A stretch of DNA of 64,000 nt, from NCBI GenBank assembly GCA_036560145.1, contig DATBRV010000105.1, forward strand, positions 14,103-78,102, given 5' to 3'. The notes beneath the pieces are model-generated. The model did not search any database. It had not been told where the DNA came from and worked only from the letters and a program-made list of their open reading frames with translations. This document shows, piece after piece, positions 30,924-40,159 of the stretch (positions are counted from its first letter, which is position 1; every line of letters begins with the position of its first letter). A program made the position numbers and the translations under genes. This stretch comes from DATBRV01 sp036560145 (lineage in GTDB: Bacteria > Myxococcota_A > UBA9160 > SMWR01).

Positions 30924-33554
30924 ATGAACGCGCGTCGCAAGACCGCAGGGAGGGATGAGGGGGTGCTTCGCCGATTCGGAACGATCGCGGCGGCGGGGAT
31001 CTGCGCGTGGATCCTCGCGGGCCCCGCGCTCGCCCAGGCGCCCACCCGCGGCCTGGACGACGCTCCGCCCGGCGTGAAGCCGATCGACGGCGATCTCTAC
31101 GCGCTCGACTTCAACAACGTCGAGCTGGCGGTGGTGATCGACGCGATCGCCAAGCTGACCAACAAGAACTTCATCTACGACGACCGCGTCCGCGGCCGCG
31201 TGACGATCGTCTCGCCCACCCCCATGACCATCGAGCAGGCCTATGCCGTGTTCGAGTCCGTGCTCCAGGTCAAGGGCTTCACCACGGTGACGAGCCCCGG
31301 CGGCGCCATCAAGGTGATCCCGGTGCGGGAGGCCAAGGAATCGAACATCGAGACCGTGCGCAGCTCGCTGCCCCCGCCCGACCGCGACCGCTTCGTCACG
31401 CGCCTGATCCCGCTGCGCTACATCGACGCCGAGTCGATCGTCAACACGCTCAAGCCCCTGGTCTCGAAGGACGCCTCGATGGCGGCCTACGTCGAGACCA
31501 ACACGGTGATCCTCACCGAGTCCGCCTCGAACATCCGGCGCCTGCTCGCGATCCTGGAGGCGATCGACGTCGAGACGTACAAGGAAGAGCTGGCGGTGCT
31601 GAAGGTCGAGTTCGCCGACGCCACCGTGCTCGCCGAACAGGTCTCGCAGATCTACGGAGCGGAGGTCTCGGCGGCGACCGGCTCCGGGCTGACGCCGCAG
31701 GCGGGCGGACGGCGCGCCGGGGTTCCGGGCGCGGCCCCGGCTCCCGCCGCCAATCCCACGCGCGGCCGCGTCCGCATCATCACCGACGGCCGCACCAACT
31801 CGCTGATCGTGCTGGCCGCGCGCGCCCAGCTCGATGACGTACGCGACCTGGTGCGCAAGCTCGACGTGCCGGTCACGGGCGGCGGACGCATCCACGTCTA
31901 CTACCTCCAGTACGCGGACGCCGAGGAGCTGGCCCAGACGCTGGCCGCGCTGATCAGCGGCCAGGCCACCTCGCCCCGCACCGGAACCGGAGGCGGCGGC
32001 CTGGGCGGGAGCCAGCCCGGCGGCATCCCGCAGGTGCAGGGAGCGCAGACGCTGCGCACCGCGGTCTCGGCCCTCGCCGAGGGCATCAGCGTGACGGCCG
32101 ACCCCGCCACCAACGCGCTCGTGATCCAGGCCAGCCAGGAGGGCTACGCGACCATCGCGGGCGTGATCGAGAAGCTCGACATCGAGCGGCCCCAGGTGCT
32201 GGTCGAGGCCCTGATCATGGAGGTCGACATCACCGACGGAACCGAGCTCGGCTTCAACGGGCTGTTCCGGCTGATCAACGGCGACACCGACATCACGATC
32301 GCGCAGGTCACCGACGGCGCGGCGACCGGCGCGGCCCTTGGGGGGCCGTTCGGCGCAGCGGGCGGCGCCGCCTTGCCGTTGTTCGTGAATTTCTTCCGGC
32401 GAACCTTCGACGTCGATGCGATGGGCACTCCCGTGGATGGCTCCGATGGCTCCCTGATCCAGGGCATCATCCGCGCCGCCGCCTCGGACGCCGGCACCAA
32501 CATCATCTCCGCGCCGCACATCCTCACCTCGGACAATGAGGAGGCGGAGATCCGGATCGGCAACAACATCCCGATCATCAGCAGCCGCGTGCAGGCGCCG
32601 ACCACCGGCGGCACCGTCGACGACACGGGCCTCTCGACCTCCGTCAACGTCGAGCGCCAGGACATCGGCGTCACCCTGCGCGTCACGCCCCAGATCACCG
32701 AGGGCGACAGCCTGCGCCTCGACATCTTCCAGGAGATCACCAGCATCAACAAGGCGCTCCAGGTCGACGTCGGAGACGTCAACGAGGTCGGCCCCCCGCT
32801 CGCCAGCCGCAAGGTCGAGAACACCGTGATGGTGGGCGACGGCGAGACGGTGGTGATCGGCGGGCTGATCAGCGACGTCTACGAGGACACCACCACCAAG
32901 GTGCCCTGGCTGGGCGACATCCCGTTCCTCGGCTGGGCCTTCAAGACCACCTCGCGCAACCTGAACAAGGCCAACCTGCTGGTCTTCCTGACCCCGCACA
33001 TCGTGCGCACGCGCTCCGATCTCGAGCACGAGACGATCCGCAAGCGCGAGGAGTTCGAGAACCAGACGGGACCCACGCTGGAGCTCTCGCAGGACGAGAT
33101 CGAGGAGGCCACGCAGCAGCGCGACGCGGCGGAGGCGGCGGGCGAGGTCTACGTGCCGCCGCCCGGGCGCAACCCGGTGCGCAACCGGCTGCTCGAGCAG
33201 GAGGCCCGCTACCCGCTCGAGCGCATGCGCGAGATCGAGCAGCAGAAGGGCGAGGCGCGCGAGCGCGCCCGCGCCGAGGCCGGCCAGGCGGGCGAGCGCT
33301 ACCTCGTGCAGGCGCCCGTGCTCGGCGACGAGGCCGAGGCCATGCAGATGCTCACCGAGCTGGTCGACGCCGGCTTCGACGGCACGCTGGTCTCGAACCA
33401 GACGGCGGCGGGGATCGTGCTCTACGAGATCCGCCTGGGCCCCTTCGAGACGCTCGAGGAGGCGCAAAAGGTGGGCGTGGTGGTGCAGAGCGCGCACGGC
33501 CTCAGCAGCTCGGTGCTGGTCGAGCCGGCGCCTGCGCCCGAGGAGGAGCCGTGA
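30924..33554 (+). CDS. gspD: type II secretion outer-membrane secretin GspD, with C-terminal SPOR-like domain
   Basis: Product of 876 residues. A basic N-terminus and signal peptide (IAAAGICAWILAGPALAQA) precede the N0-N3 periplasmic repeats (LDFNNVELAVVIDAIAKLTNKNFIYDDRVRGRVTI at the start of N0) and the secretin core (VLVEALIMEVDITDG, RQDIGVTLRVTPQI, SRKVENTVMVGDGETVVIGGLI, WLGDIPFLGWAF). After the core, where many GspD carry a pilotin-binding S domain, this protein has an Arg/Glu-rich helix and, at about residues 791-870, a SPOR-like repeat pair (YLVQAPVLGDEAEAM...AGF and YEIRLGPFETLEEAQK). SPOR domains bind glycan strands stripped of peptides. Confidence 0.95.
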   Translation: MNARRKTAGRDEGVLRRFGTIAAAGICAWILAGPALAQAPTRGLDDAPPGVKPIDGDLYALDFNNVELAVVIDAIAKLTNKNFIYDDRVRGRVTIVSPTPMTIEQAYAVFESVLQVKGFTTVTSPGGAIKVIPVREAKESNIETVRSSLPPPDRDRFVTRLIPLRYIDAESIVNTLKPLVSKDASMAAYVETNTVILTESASNIRRLLAILEAIDVETYKEELAVLKVEFADATVLAEQVSQIYGAEVSAATGSGLTPQAGGRRAGVPGAAPAPAANPTRGRVRIITDGRTNSLIVLAARAQLDDVRDLVRKLDVPVTGGGRIHVYYLQYADAEELAQTLAALISGQATSPRTGTGGGGLGGSQPGGIPQVQGAQTLRTAVSALAEGISVTADPATNALVIQASQEGYATIAGVIEKLDIERPQVLVEALIMEVDITDGTELGFNGLFRLINGDTDITIAQVTDGAATGAALGGPFGAAGGAALPLFVNFFRRTFDVDAMGTPVDGSDGSLIQGIIRAAASDAGTNIISAPHILTSDNEEAEIRIGNNIPIISSRVQAPTTGGTVDDTGLSTSVNVERQDIGVTLRVTPQITEGDSLRLDIFQEITSINKALQVDVGDVNEVGPPLASRKVENTVMVGDGETVVIGGLISDVYEDTTTKVPWLGDIPFLGWAFKTTSRNLNKANLLVFLTPHIVRTRSDLEHETIRKREEFENQTGPTLELSQDEIEEATQQRDAAEAAGEVYVPPPGRNPVRNRLLEQEARYPLERMREIEQQKGEARERARAEAGQAGERYLVQAPVLGDEAEAMQMLTELVDAGFDGTLVSNQTAAGIVLYEIRLGPFETLEEAQKVGVVVQSAHGLSSSVLVEPAPAPEEEP

Positions 33555-35308
33555 GCGAAGCCCCGCTGCGCACGGGCCGCAGCGGCCTCGAGCCGCTCGA
33601 TCTCGGCTCGATCCTGCTCCGCAGCACGGAGCTCACGGAGGAGCAGCTCGCGGAGGCGCGCGCCGAGCAGGCCACCCGCGGCGGCCGCCTCGCCGACTTG
33701 CTGGTCGCGAGCGGCAAGGTCAGCTCCGACGAGGTGCTCCAGGCGCTGGCGACCCAGCTGGGCCTGCCGATCCGCCCACAGATCGCTGCGAGCGTCGTCG
33801 ACCAGACCCTGGTCGAGACGGTGCCGATCGGCTTCGCCAAGGCGCACGTGATCCTGCCGCTGCAGCGCGATCCGGATGGCGCCGTGCGGGTGGCCGTCGC
33901 AAACCCCCTCGACATCGGGCCGCTCGACGATCTGCGCATGCTCTTCGGAGGCGCCGAGGTGCGCCTCGAGCTGGCCAACCAGCGCACCATCCTGGGCGCC
34001 ATCAACGAGGTCTACGACCGCGGCGTCAACTCCACCGACGCGCTCGCCGAGGACGCCGCCGAGGACCTCGACCACCTGGTCAACGACATCAGCCAGGAGC
34101 CCCAGGACCTGCTGGAGGCGTCGGACGACGCGCCCATCATCAAGCTGGTGAACTCGATGCTCCAGCACGCCGTGAAAGAACGTGCCAGCGACGTGCACCT
34201 CGAGCCCTTCGAGCGCGAGATCCGCGTGCGCTTCCGGATCGACGACGTGCTCTACGAGCCGATCAAGCCCCTCCCGCGCGGATTGCAGGCGAGCATCGTC
34301 TCGCGCATCAAGATCATGGGCGGGCTCAACATCGCCGAGAAGCGGCTGCCGCAAGACGGCCGCATCCGCCTCAAGATCGCCGGCCGCGACTACGACGTGC
34401 GCCTCTCGACGGTTCCGATCTCCTACGGCGAGCGCGTGGTGATGCGGCTCCTGCCCCGCACCCAGGAGATGCTGAACCTGGAGCGGATCGGGTTCAATCC
34501 GCAGCAGCTCGCGGTGATGGAGAAGCTGATCTCGCGCCCCAACGGCATCATCCTGGTCACCGGGCCGACCGGCAGCGGCAAGACCACGACGCTCTACGGG
34601 GCGCTCTCGCGCATCAACGCCACCGACAAGAACATCATCACGATCGAAGACCCGGTCGAGATCCAGCTGCGCGGAATCGGCCAGATCGAGGTGAACCCGA
34701 AGATCGGCCTCACCTTCGCCGGCGGGCTGCGCTCGGTCCTGCGCCAGGACCCGAACGTGATCCTGGTGGGCGAGATCCGCGATCTGGAGACGGCGGAGAT
34801 CGCGATCCAGGCCTCGCTCACGGGGCACCTGGTCTTCTCGACCCTGCACACCAACGACGCGGCCAGCGCCATCACGCGGCTCGTCGACATGGGCGTGGAG
34901 CCCTTCCTGGTCGCGTCTTCCCTTGTCGCCGTGCTGGCGCAGCGCCTGGTGCGCGTGCTCTGCAAGGACTGCCGCGTCGCCTACGAGGCCAGCAAGGAGG
35001 AGCTCTCCGAAATCGGCGTGCGGCCTCCCGACCGCCCCGTGAAGATCTACCGCTCGGAGGGCTGCGCGGGCTGCAACTACACCGGTTATCGCGGCCGGCT
35101 GGGGATCTTCGAGCTGATGCTGGTGGACGACGAAATCCGCGCGCTGGTCGCCCAGAACGTCGACTCGAAGACGATCAAGCGACAGGCGACCCAGAAGGGA
35201 ATGCACTCGCTGCGCACCGACGGCGCCCGCAAGGTGCTCTCGGGCGTCACCTCCGTCGCCGAGGTGCTGCGCGCCACCGAGGAAGAGGGCGTCGTCGCCC
35301 AGATCTGA
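33551..35308 (+). CDS. gspE: type II secretion ATPase GspE
   Basis: Product of 585 residues; GTG start overlapping the gspD stop (GTGA). The N1E/MshEN domain (ELTEEQLAEARAEQATRGGRLADLLV) leads to the ATPase with Walker A GPTGSGKTT (from about residue 338), the Asp box, Walker B LVGEIRDLETAEIA, the His box LVFSTLHTNDA, and the tetracysteine zinc module CKDC...GCAGC. It powers pseudopilus assembly from the cytoplasmic face. Confidence 0.97.
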   Translation: MSEAPLRTGRSGLEPLDLGSILLRSTELTEEQLAEARAEQATRGGRLADLLVASGKVSSDEVLQALATQLGLPIRPQIAASVVDQTLVETVPIGFAKAHVILPLQRDPDGAVRVAVANPLDIGPLDDLRMLFGGAEVRLELANQRTILGAINEVYDRGVNSTDALAEDAAEDLDHLVNDISQEPQDLLEASDDAPIIKLVNSMLQHAVKERASDVHLEPFEREIRVRFRIDDVLYEPIKPLPRGLQASIVSRIKIMGGLNIAEKRLPQDGRIRLKIAGRDYDVRLSTVPISYGERVVMRLLPRTQEMLNLERIGFNPQQLAVMEKLISRPNGIILVTGPTGSGKTTTLYGALSRINATDKNIITIEDPVEIQLRGIGQIEVNPKIGLTFAGGLRSVLRQDPNVILVGEIRDLETAEIAIQASLTGHLVFSTLHTNDAASAITRLVDMGVEPFLVASSLVAVLAQRLVRVLCKDCRVAYEASKEELSEIGVRPPDRPVKIYRSEGCAGCNYTGYRGRLGIFELMLVDDEIRALVAQNVDSKTIKRQATQKGMHSLRTDGARKVLSGVTSVAEVLRATEEEGVVAQI

Positions 35309-35335
35309 TCCGAGCCGACCCCAGCGAGGTGAGCA

Positions 35336-36565
35336 TTGCCCGTCTTTGCCTACAAGGGCGTCACGGCGGCCGGGAAGAACACCCGCGGCCACCTCGACGC
35401 CGAGAACGCCCGCGGCGCGCGCGCCAAGCTGCGGCGCGACGGCATCTTCGTCACCGAGTTCAGCGAGCAGGCGGGGCAGGCCTCGCTGGCGGCGACCTCG
35501 ACCGGGCGTCGTTTCGCCCTGCCCTCCTTCCAGCGCATCTCGAGCCTCGACCTCGCGCTGCTCACGCGGCAGGCCTCGACCCTGGTCGGCGCCGGGATCC
35601 CGCTGGTCGAGAGCCTGGGGGCGCTCACCGAGCAGGTCGAGAATCCCCGGCTCAAGTCGGTGCTGGGCGAGGTGCGCGACCGCGTCAACCAGGGCACCTC
35701 GCTCGCCGACGCGTTCGCGCAGTCGAAGGCGTTCCCGGACCTCTACGTGAGCATGGTGCGCGCCGGCGAGGCGGGCGGCGCGCTCGAGACGGTGCTGGAG
35801 CGCCTGGCCGATTACCTCGAGAGCCAGGTGCGGCTGCGCAACAAGGTGAGCTCGATCCTGATCTATCCGGTGGTGATGTTCCTGTTCGCGATGCTGGTGG
35901 TGGGCCTCTTGGTGACGCTGGTGCTGCCCCAGATCACTGAGCTGCTGGAGAGCCTGAACCAGCCGCTTCCGTTCTACACGCGCTGGATCATCTCGATCTC
36001 CCGATTCGTGCGCGGCTGGTGGTGGGCCCTGGCGCTCGCCGGGGTCCTCGGGGTCGTCGGAATGCGGGCCGTCGTCCGCACCCCGCGCGGCCGCGACAGC
36101 TGGGACCGTCTCTCGCTCCGCTTGCCGGTGGTGGGCCGCACGGTGCGCCTGATCGCCATCTCGCGCTTCACGCGCACCCTGGCGACGCTGCTCGCCGGCG
36201 GGCTCCCGATCGTGCGCGCCCTCGACACCGCCAAGCACGTGGCCAACAACACCGTGCTCGGGCGGGCGATCGACGCCGCGCGCGTCAGCATCACCGAAGG
36301 CGCCAGCGTCGCCAAGCCGCTGCGCGAAAGCGGGGAGTTCCCGCCGATGGTGACGCACATGATCGAAGTGGGAGAGCGCAGCGGCGAGCTGGAGGCGATG
36401 CTCGCCAAGGTCGCCGACACCTACGACGAGCAGGTCGAGACGATGGTCACCCGCCTCACGGCCCTGCTCGAGCCGCTCCTGATCCTGATCATGGTGGGGA
36501 TCGTCGTCGTGATCATCCTCGCGACGCTGGTTCCGCTGCTCAACATCACGAGCTCGCTCGGCTGA
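35336..36565 (+). CDS. gspF: type II secretion inner-membrane protein GspF
   Basis: Product of 409 residues with two T2SSF cytoplasmic domains (each with LTRQASTLVGAGIPLVESL or RTLATLLAGGLPIVRAL) and three transmembrane segments (about 170-195, 222-243 and 377-400). The start is TTG 35336 with GAGGTG just upstream, giving MPVFAYKGVTAAGKN as in other GspF. It is the central platform protein. Confidence 0.96.
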   Translation: MPVFAYKGVTAAGKNTRGHLDAENARGARAKLRRDGIFVTEFSEQAGQASLAATSTGRRFALPSFQRISSLDLALLTRQASTLVGAGIPLVESLGALTEQVENPRLKSVLGEVRDRVNQGTSLADAFAQSKAFPDLYVSMVRAGEAGGALETVLERLADYLESQVRLRNKVSSILIYPVVMFLFAMLVVGLLVTLVLPQITELLESLNQPLPFYTRWIISISRFVRGWWWALALAGVLGVVGMRAVVRTPRGRDSWDRLSLRLPVVGRTVRLIAISRFTRTLATLLAGGLPIVRALDTAKHVANNTVLGRAIDAARVSITEGASVAKPLRESGEFPPMVTHMIEVGERSGELEAMLAKVADTYDEQVETMVTRLTALLEPLLILIMVGIVVVIILATLVPLLNITSSLG

Positions 36566-36593
36566 GCGGGCCCCGACTTCGAAAGGAAATCCA

Positions 36594-37052
36594 ATGGACC
36601 GACGCGAGACACGCGCAGGCTTCACGCTGATCGAGATCATGGCCGTGGTGCTGATCATCGGACTGCTCTCCACGATCGTGGGCGCCGCCGTCTTCCAACA
36701 GGTGGACAAGGGGCGCGTCACCGCGGCCCGGGCGCAGGTCAACAGCCTGGAGGGCGTGCTGGAGATCTACCGGATGGACAACGCGCGCTTCCCCAGCACC
36801 GAGCAGGGGCTGGAGGCGCTGATCACGGCCTCCAGCAGCGAGCCGGTGCCGCGCAACTTCCCCAGCGGCGGCTATCTGAAGGGAGGCCGCCTGCCGATGG
36901 ATCCCTGGGGCGAGCCCTACCACTACGAGTCGCCCGGCCAGAACAACCCGGAGTCCTTCGATCTCTGGTCCTTCGGCGCGGACGGCGCGCCGGGCGGGGA
37001 CGGCGTGGACGCCGACATCGGGAACTGGTCCGAGCCGACGGCGGTAAACTGA
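36594..37052 (+). CDS. gspG: major pseudopilin GspG
   Basis: Product of 152 residues. Short basic leader, cleavage before Phe in RAG-FTLIEIMAVVLIIGLLSTIV with the conserved Glu at +5, then the GspG body with FPSTEQGLEAL, GGYLKGGRLPMDPWGEPYHYESPG and the calcium-site loop near SFGADGAPGGDGVDADIGNW. GAAAGGAAA lies upstream of ATG. Forms the main shaft of the pseudopilus. Confidence 0.97.
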   Translation: MDRRETRAGFTLIEIMAVVLIIGLLSTIVGAAVFQQVDKGRVTAARAQVNSLEGVLEIYRMDNARFPSTEQGLEALITASSSEPVPRNFPSGGYLKGGRLPMDPWGEPYHYESPGQNNPESFDLWSFGADGAPGGDGVDADIGNWSEPTAVN

Positions 37053-37054
37053 GC

Positions 37055-37645
37055 TTGCCGGCCGCGCTGCGGCGGCGCGCCGCCTTCACGTTGATCGAGA
37101 TGCTCGCGGTGGTGGCGATCTTCGCGCTGCTGGCGGCCTTCGTCGCGCCGAACCTCGGGTTGGTGTCGTCCCGCCGCCTCCAGCAGCAGGCGCAGCGGCT
37201 CACGGCCCAGCTCGAGCTGGCGCGCCAGCGGACGGTCGTGACCGGCATCCCGCACCGGCTCGCGATCGATCTCGACCGCGGCAGCTACTGGCTCGAGTGG
37301 TTCGTGACGCAGGCCGAAGCGCTCGGCGAGGTGGAGACGCCGGCGGCGCTCGACCTGCGCGGCTCGGCGCAGATTCCGATGTCGCCGCCGCCCACGGCCG
37401 CGCGCGAGTTCCGCCCGCTGCCGGGCATGTTCGGGCGCGAGACCGCGATCGAGGAGTCGCTGCGCTTCACGTCCGTCGAGACGCTGGGCGGCAGCGTCGG
37501 CGAGGGCGAGGCCTTCGTCGTCTTCGAGCGCGACGGCACCGCGAGCCCGACCGAGATCATCCTGGCCGACGAAGACGACCACGCGCTCGCGCTCGAGGTG
37601 CAGCCCCTCGCGGAATCGGTGCTGATCCACGATGTCGAGAAGTAA
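37055..37645 (+). CDS. gspH: minor pseudopilin GspH
   Basis: Product of 196 residues starting TTG 37055, three bases after the gspG stop. The prepilin motif is RRRAA-FTLIEMLAVVAIFALLAAFVAP, with Ala instead of Gly at -1 of the cleavage site. The body has the GspH-like LTAQLELARQRTVVTGIPHRLAIDLDRG. Belongs to the tip complex or shaft. Confidence 0.9.
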   Translation: MPAALRRRAAFTLIEMLAVVAIFALLAAFVAPNLGLVSSRRLQQQAQRLTAQLELARQRTVVTGIPHRLAIDLDRGSYWLEWFVTQAEALGEVETPAALDLRGSAQIPMSPPPTAAREFRPLPGMFGRETAIEESLRFTSVETLGGSVGEGEAFVVFERDGTASPTEIILADEDDHALALEVQPLAESVLIHDVEK

Positions 37646-38195
37646 CCGGGCCTTCACGCTGCTCGAGGTGATGGCGGCCGTGGCGCTGCTCGGGATCCTC
37701 TACACGGTGCTGGCCCGCGTCGCGATCGAGGCGCTGCGCGCCGAGGGCGAGAGCCGGCGCCGGCTGGAGGCCGCCCTGATCGCCGACACCAAGCTCGGCG
37801 ACTCGTTCACCGCGACCGAGGGCAGCGTGGTGATCCCGCCGCTCGGTCACAGCGAGATCACGCAGGGGGATTTCAAGGTCGCCCTCGACGTCGCGCTGTT
37901 CCAGCCGCCGGTCGAATGGGGCCTCAGCGACGAGTCCCTGGGCACGCCGCAGCTCTTCGCCTCCTCGCCCGGCGTCCCCGGCGCCCAGGCGCTGCGAACC
38001 GTGCAGCTCACGGTCTCCTGGCTCGAGGGGGCCGAGGAGCGCCACGTCTCCCGCACCATCTTCCTGGTGGATTTCGAAAGCGTTTCGGGGCTCGCGGCCG
38101 GGGCGGAGCAGGCGCCGAGAGCCCCCGAGGAGGGCGCCGCGCCGCCCCAGCTGCCGGAGTCGGCCCTCCCGCCCAGCGAGCTGGAGGCGCCGTGA
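37632..38195 (+). CDS. gspI: minor pseudopilin GspI
   Basis: Product of 187 residues, ATG 37632, overlapping gspH by 14 bases. Prepilin motif RA-FTLLEVMAAVALLGILYTVLA, again with Ala at -1. The body ends in a Pro/Ala/Glu-rich tail of about 35 residues that typical GspI lacks. Tip-complex component with GspJ and GspK. Confidence 0.9.
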   Translation: MSRSNRAFTLLEVMAAVALLGILYTVLARVAIEALRAEGESRRRLEAALIADTKLGDSFTATEGSVVIPPLGHSEITQGDFKVALDVALFQPPVEWGLSDESLGTPQLFASSPGVPGAQALRTVQLTVSWLEGAEERHVSRTIFLVDFESVSGLAAGAEQAPRAPEEGAAPPQLPESALPPSELEAP

Positions 38196-39088
38196 AGAGG
38201 AGCGGCGGCTTCACGCTGATCGAGGTGCTCGCGGTGGTGCTCCTGACCGGGATCGTGGTGGGCGTCGCGCTCGATTTCTATCTCGATCTCTCGCGCGCGA
38301 GCAACCGCGCCGCCGACGTCACCCGGGAATCCCGCCGCTCCGCGGCGGTGCTCGACCGGCTGGCTCGAGACTTCGAGAACGCGGTCTTCGTGCACAAGCC
38401 GGACTCGCTCGACCCGCTCGCGCATCCCTGGGTCTTCCTGGCCGAATCGCGCGGCTCCGCGCTGGGAGCCGACCGCGTGAAGTTCGTGACGCGCGGCCAC
38501 GACCCGAGCCGGAGCGGGCGGCCCGAGTCGGACCTCGCGGTCGTCACCTATTCGCTGCGCCGCGGCGAGGAAGGCGGGCTCGAGCTCTGGCGCTCGGAGA
38601 TCCCCGGCTTGCCCGATGGCCTCGACCGCGAGTTCCCGGCCCCGGGCAGCCCCGGCGACGTCCTCTTCGCCGACGGCGTCGGCGCCTTCGGAATGGTCTT
38701 CCGCGACTCGGCGATGCAGGCCAAGACCAGCTGGGATTCCTCGAGCCTGGTCGACGAGAGCGAGCTGCCCCAGGTGGTCGAGATCCAGCTCGCGATGGCC
38801 GAGCCGGGCGAGCCGGCGTCGCTCGACGAGCTGCCGCTCCAGCGTCGCCGCGTGCGCCTGCCGGTCCGTCCGCTCGACCTCCAGGCGATGTTCGATGCGA
38901 GCGGCGACGAGGAAGGCAAGAGCGACCTCGCCAAGACCGTGTGCGATTGCATCGACTGCAAGTCGCTCGCGGCGAGCCCGTCGGGGGCGCGGCTGGTCGA
39001 AGCGGTCGGCTCGAAGCCCGCCAAGGTGGGGATCCGGCTGCTGCCGACCGCGATCCGCAAGCAGGTCGATCCCGAATGCCTCCTCTAG
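38192..39088 (+). CDS. gspJ: minor pseudopilin GspJ
   Basis: Product of 298 residues from GTG 38192 overlapping the gspI stop (GTGA). Prepilin motif KRSGG-FTLIEVLAVVLLTGIVVGVAL. The body contains RRSAAVLDRLARDFENAV and VTYSLRRGEEGGLELWRSE, as in GspJ, and a cysteine-containing insert (CDCIDC) near the C-terminus that I have not seen as a family feature. Tip complex. Confidence 0.88.
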   Translation: MKRSGGFTLIEVLAVVLLTGIVVGVALDFYLDLSRASNRAADVTRESRRSAAVLDRLARDFENAVFVHKPDSLDPLAHPWVFLAESRGSALGADRVKFVTRGHDPSRSGRPESDLAVVTYSLRRGEEGGLELWRSEIPGLPDGLDREFPAPGSPGDVLFADGVGAFGMVFRDSAMQAKTSWDSSSLVDESELPQVVEIQLAMAEPGEPASLDELPLQRRRVRLPVRPLDLQAMFDASGDEEGKSDLAKTVCDCIDCKSLAASPSGARLVEAVGSKPAKVGIRLLPTAIRKQVDPECLL

Positions 39089-40146
39089 CCGGGCGAGGCC
39101 CCAGGCAGCGCGGCGTCGTACTGCTGGTCGTGCTCTTCTTCGCGCTGCTGCTCACCAGCAGCGTCGCCACCTTCGTGCGGCGCTCGACCGTGGATTCGCT
39201 GATCGCGCGCAACCTCGACGCGCGCTCCGAGGCGGACGCGCTGGCGCGCGGCGGACTCCTGCTCTCGTGGGCGCTGCTCGCCGAGGATCGCCTCCAGGAG
39301 CTCTCCGGCGCGGCGCCGCCTGGCGACAACCTGCTCGACATCTGGGCCCGCGTGTCGGGTTACCCGCTGGTGACGGCGACCGGCACCACGCTGCGCCTGC
39401 GGATCGAAGACGCCGGCACGCGCCTCAACCTGAACGCCCTCTTCCAGATGGACGAGGCCGGCAACTGGACGGTCCGCGAGGAGACCCCGGAGTTCCTCAG
39501 CAAGGTGCTCGAGAAGGTGATCGACGAGCTGCCCGTCACGTCTCGCCTGCAGCGCTACGAACCGGCGGAGCTGGCCGCGAACCTGATCGACTTCGTGGAC
39601 GGGGACGACCTGACCCCGAACGGCGGCGCGGAGGACGACTACTACCAGCGCCTCAAGCCCCCCTACCACGCCTTCAACCGGCCCCTGCTCAGCTTCGAGG
39701 AGCTGCGCCTGGTGGAGGGCTTCGACGCGCAGCTGGTGGAGGCCCTCCGCCCCTACCTGACGGTGTACCCCTTCGCCGCCCTCGGCTGCGGCGACCCCAG
39801 CAAGGGCTGCGGGGTGAACCTCAACACCGCCCCCCCCCACGTGCTGGCCCTGCTCTGGTACGACGACGGCGTCGAGAAGCGGCTCGCCAACGAAGACACG
39901 GTTCGCCAGATCCTGCGGGTGCGCAGCGAGGGAGGCGTGCTCTGCGGCGAGGGCCCAAGCCTCACGGGCTGTACGCCGATACGGGAGATCGTGCCCAACG
40001 CGATCTTTCCGCCGCCGACGTTCTCGACCCAGATCTTCGAGGTCAGCGCCGAGGCGAGCGTGGGGGACGTGCGTCGCACCTTCGTGGCGGTGGTGGACCG
40101 CACCGCTCCGGCGCTGCCGACGCTGCTATCCTGGCGGATTCGGTGA
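39076..40146 (+). CDS. gspK: minor pseudopilin GspK
   Basis: Product of 356 residues from ATG 39076, overlapping gspJ by 13 bases. N-terminus RQRG-VVLLVVLFFALLLTSSVATF, the typical GspK start without Glu at +5. The large helical domain has FLSKVLEKVI, NLIDFVDGDDLTPNGGAEDDYY and VEGFDAQLVEALRPYLTVYP. It caps the pseudopilus tip. The insert CGDPSKGCGVNLNTA may hold a disulfide. Confidence 0.92.
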   Translation: MPPLAGRGPRQRGVVLLVVLFFALLLTSSVATFVRRSTVDSLIARNLDARSEADALARGGLLLSWALLAEDRLQELSGAAPPGDNLLDIWARVSGYPLVTATGTTLRLRIEDAGTRLNLNALFQMDEAGNWTVREETPEFLSKVLEKVIDELPVTSRLQRYEPAELAANLIDFVDGDDLTPNGGAEDDYYQRLKPPYHAFNRPLLSFEELRLVEGFDAQLVEALRPYLTVYPFAALGCGDPSKGCGVNLNTAPPHVLALLWYDDGVEKRLANEDTVRQILRVRSEGGVLCGEGPSLTGCTPIREIVPNAIFPPPTFSTQIFEVSAEASVGDVRRTFVAVVDRTAPALPTLLSWRIR

Positions 40147-40159
40147 GGGGGGAACACCG

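Noticed and set aside
30240..33497. 1085-codon minus-strand frame opposite gspC/gspD
   Set aside because: Shadow of the gsp genes; low-complexity translation.
33422..36742. 1106-codon minus-strand frame opposite gspE-gspG
   Set aside because: Shadow of gsp genes; no recognisable motif.
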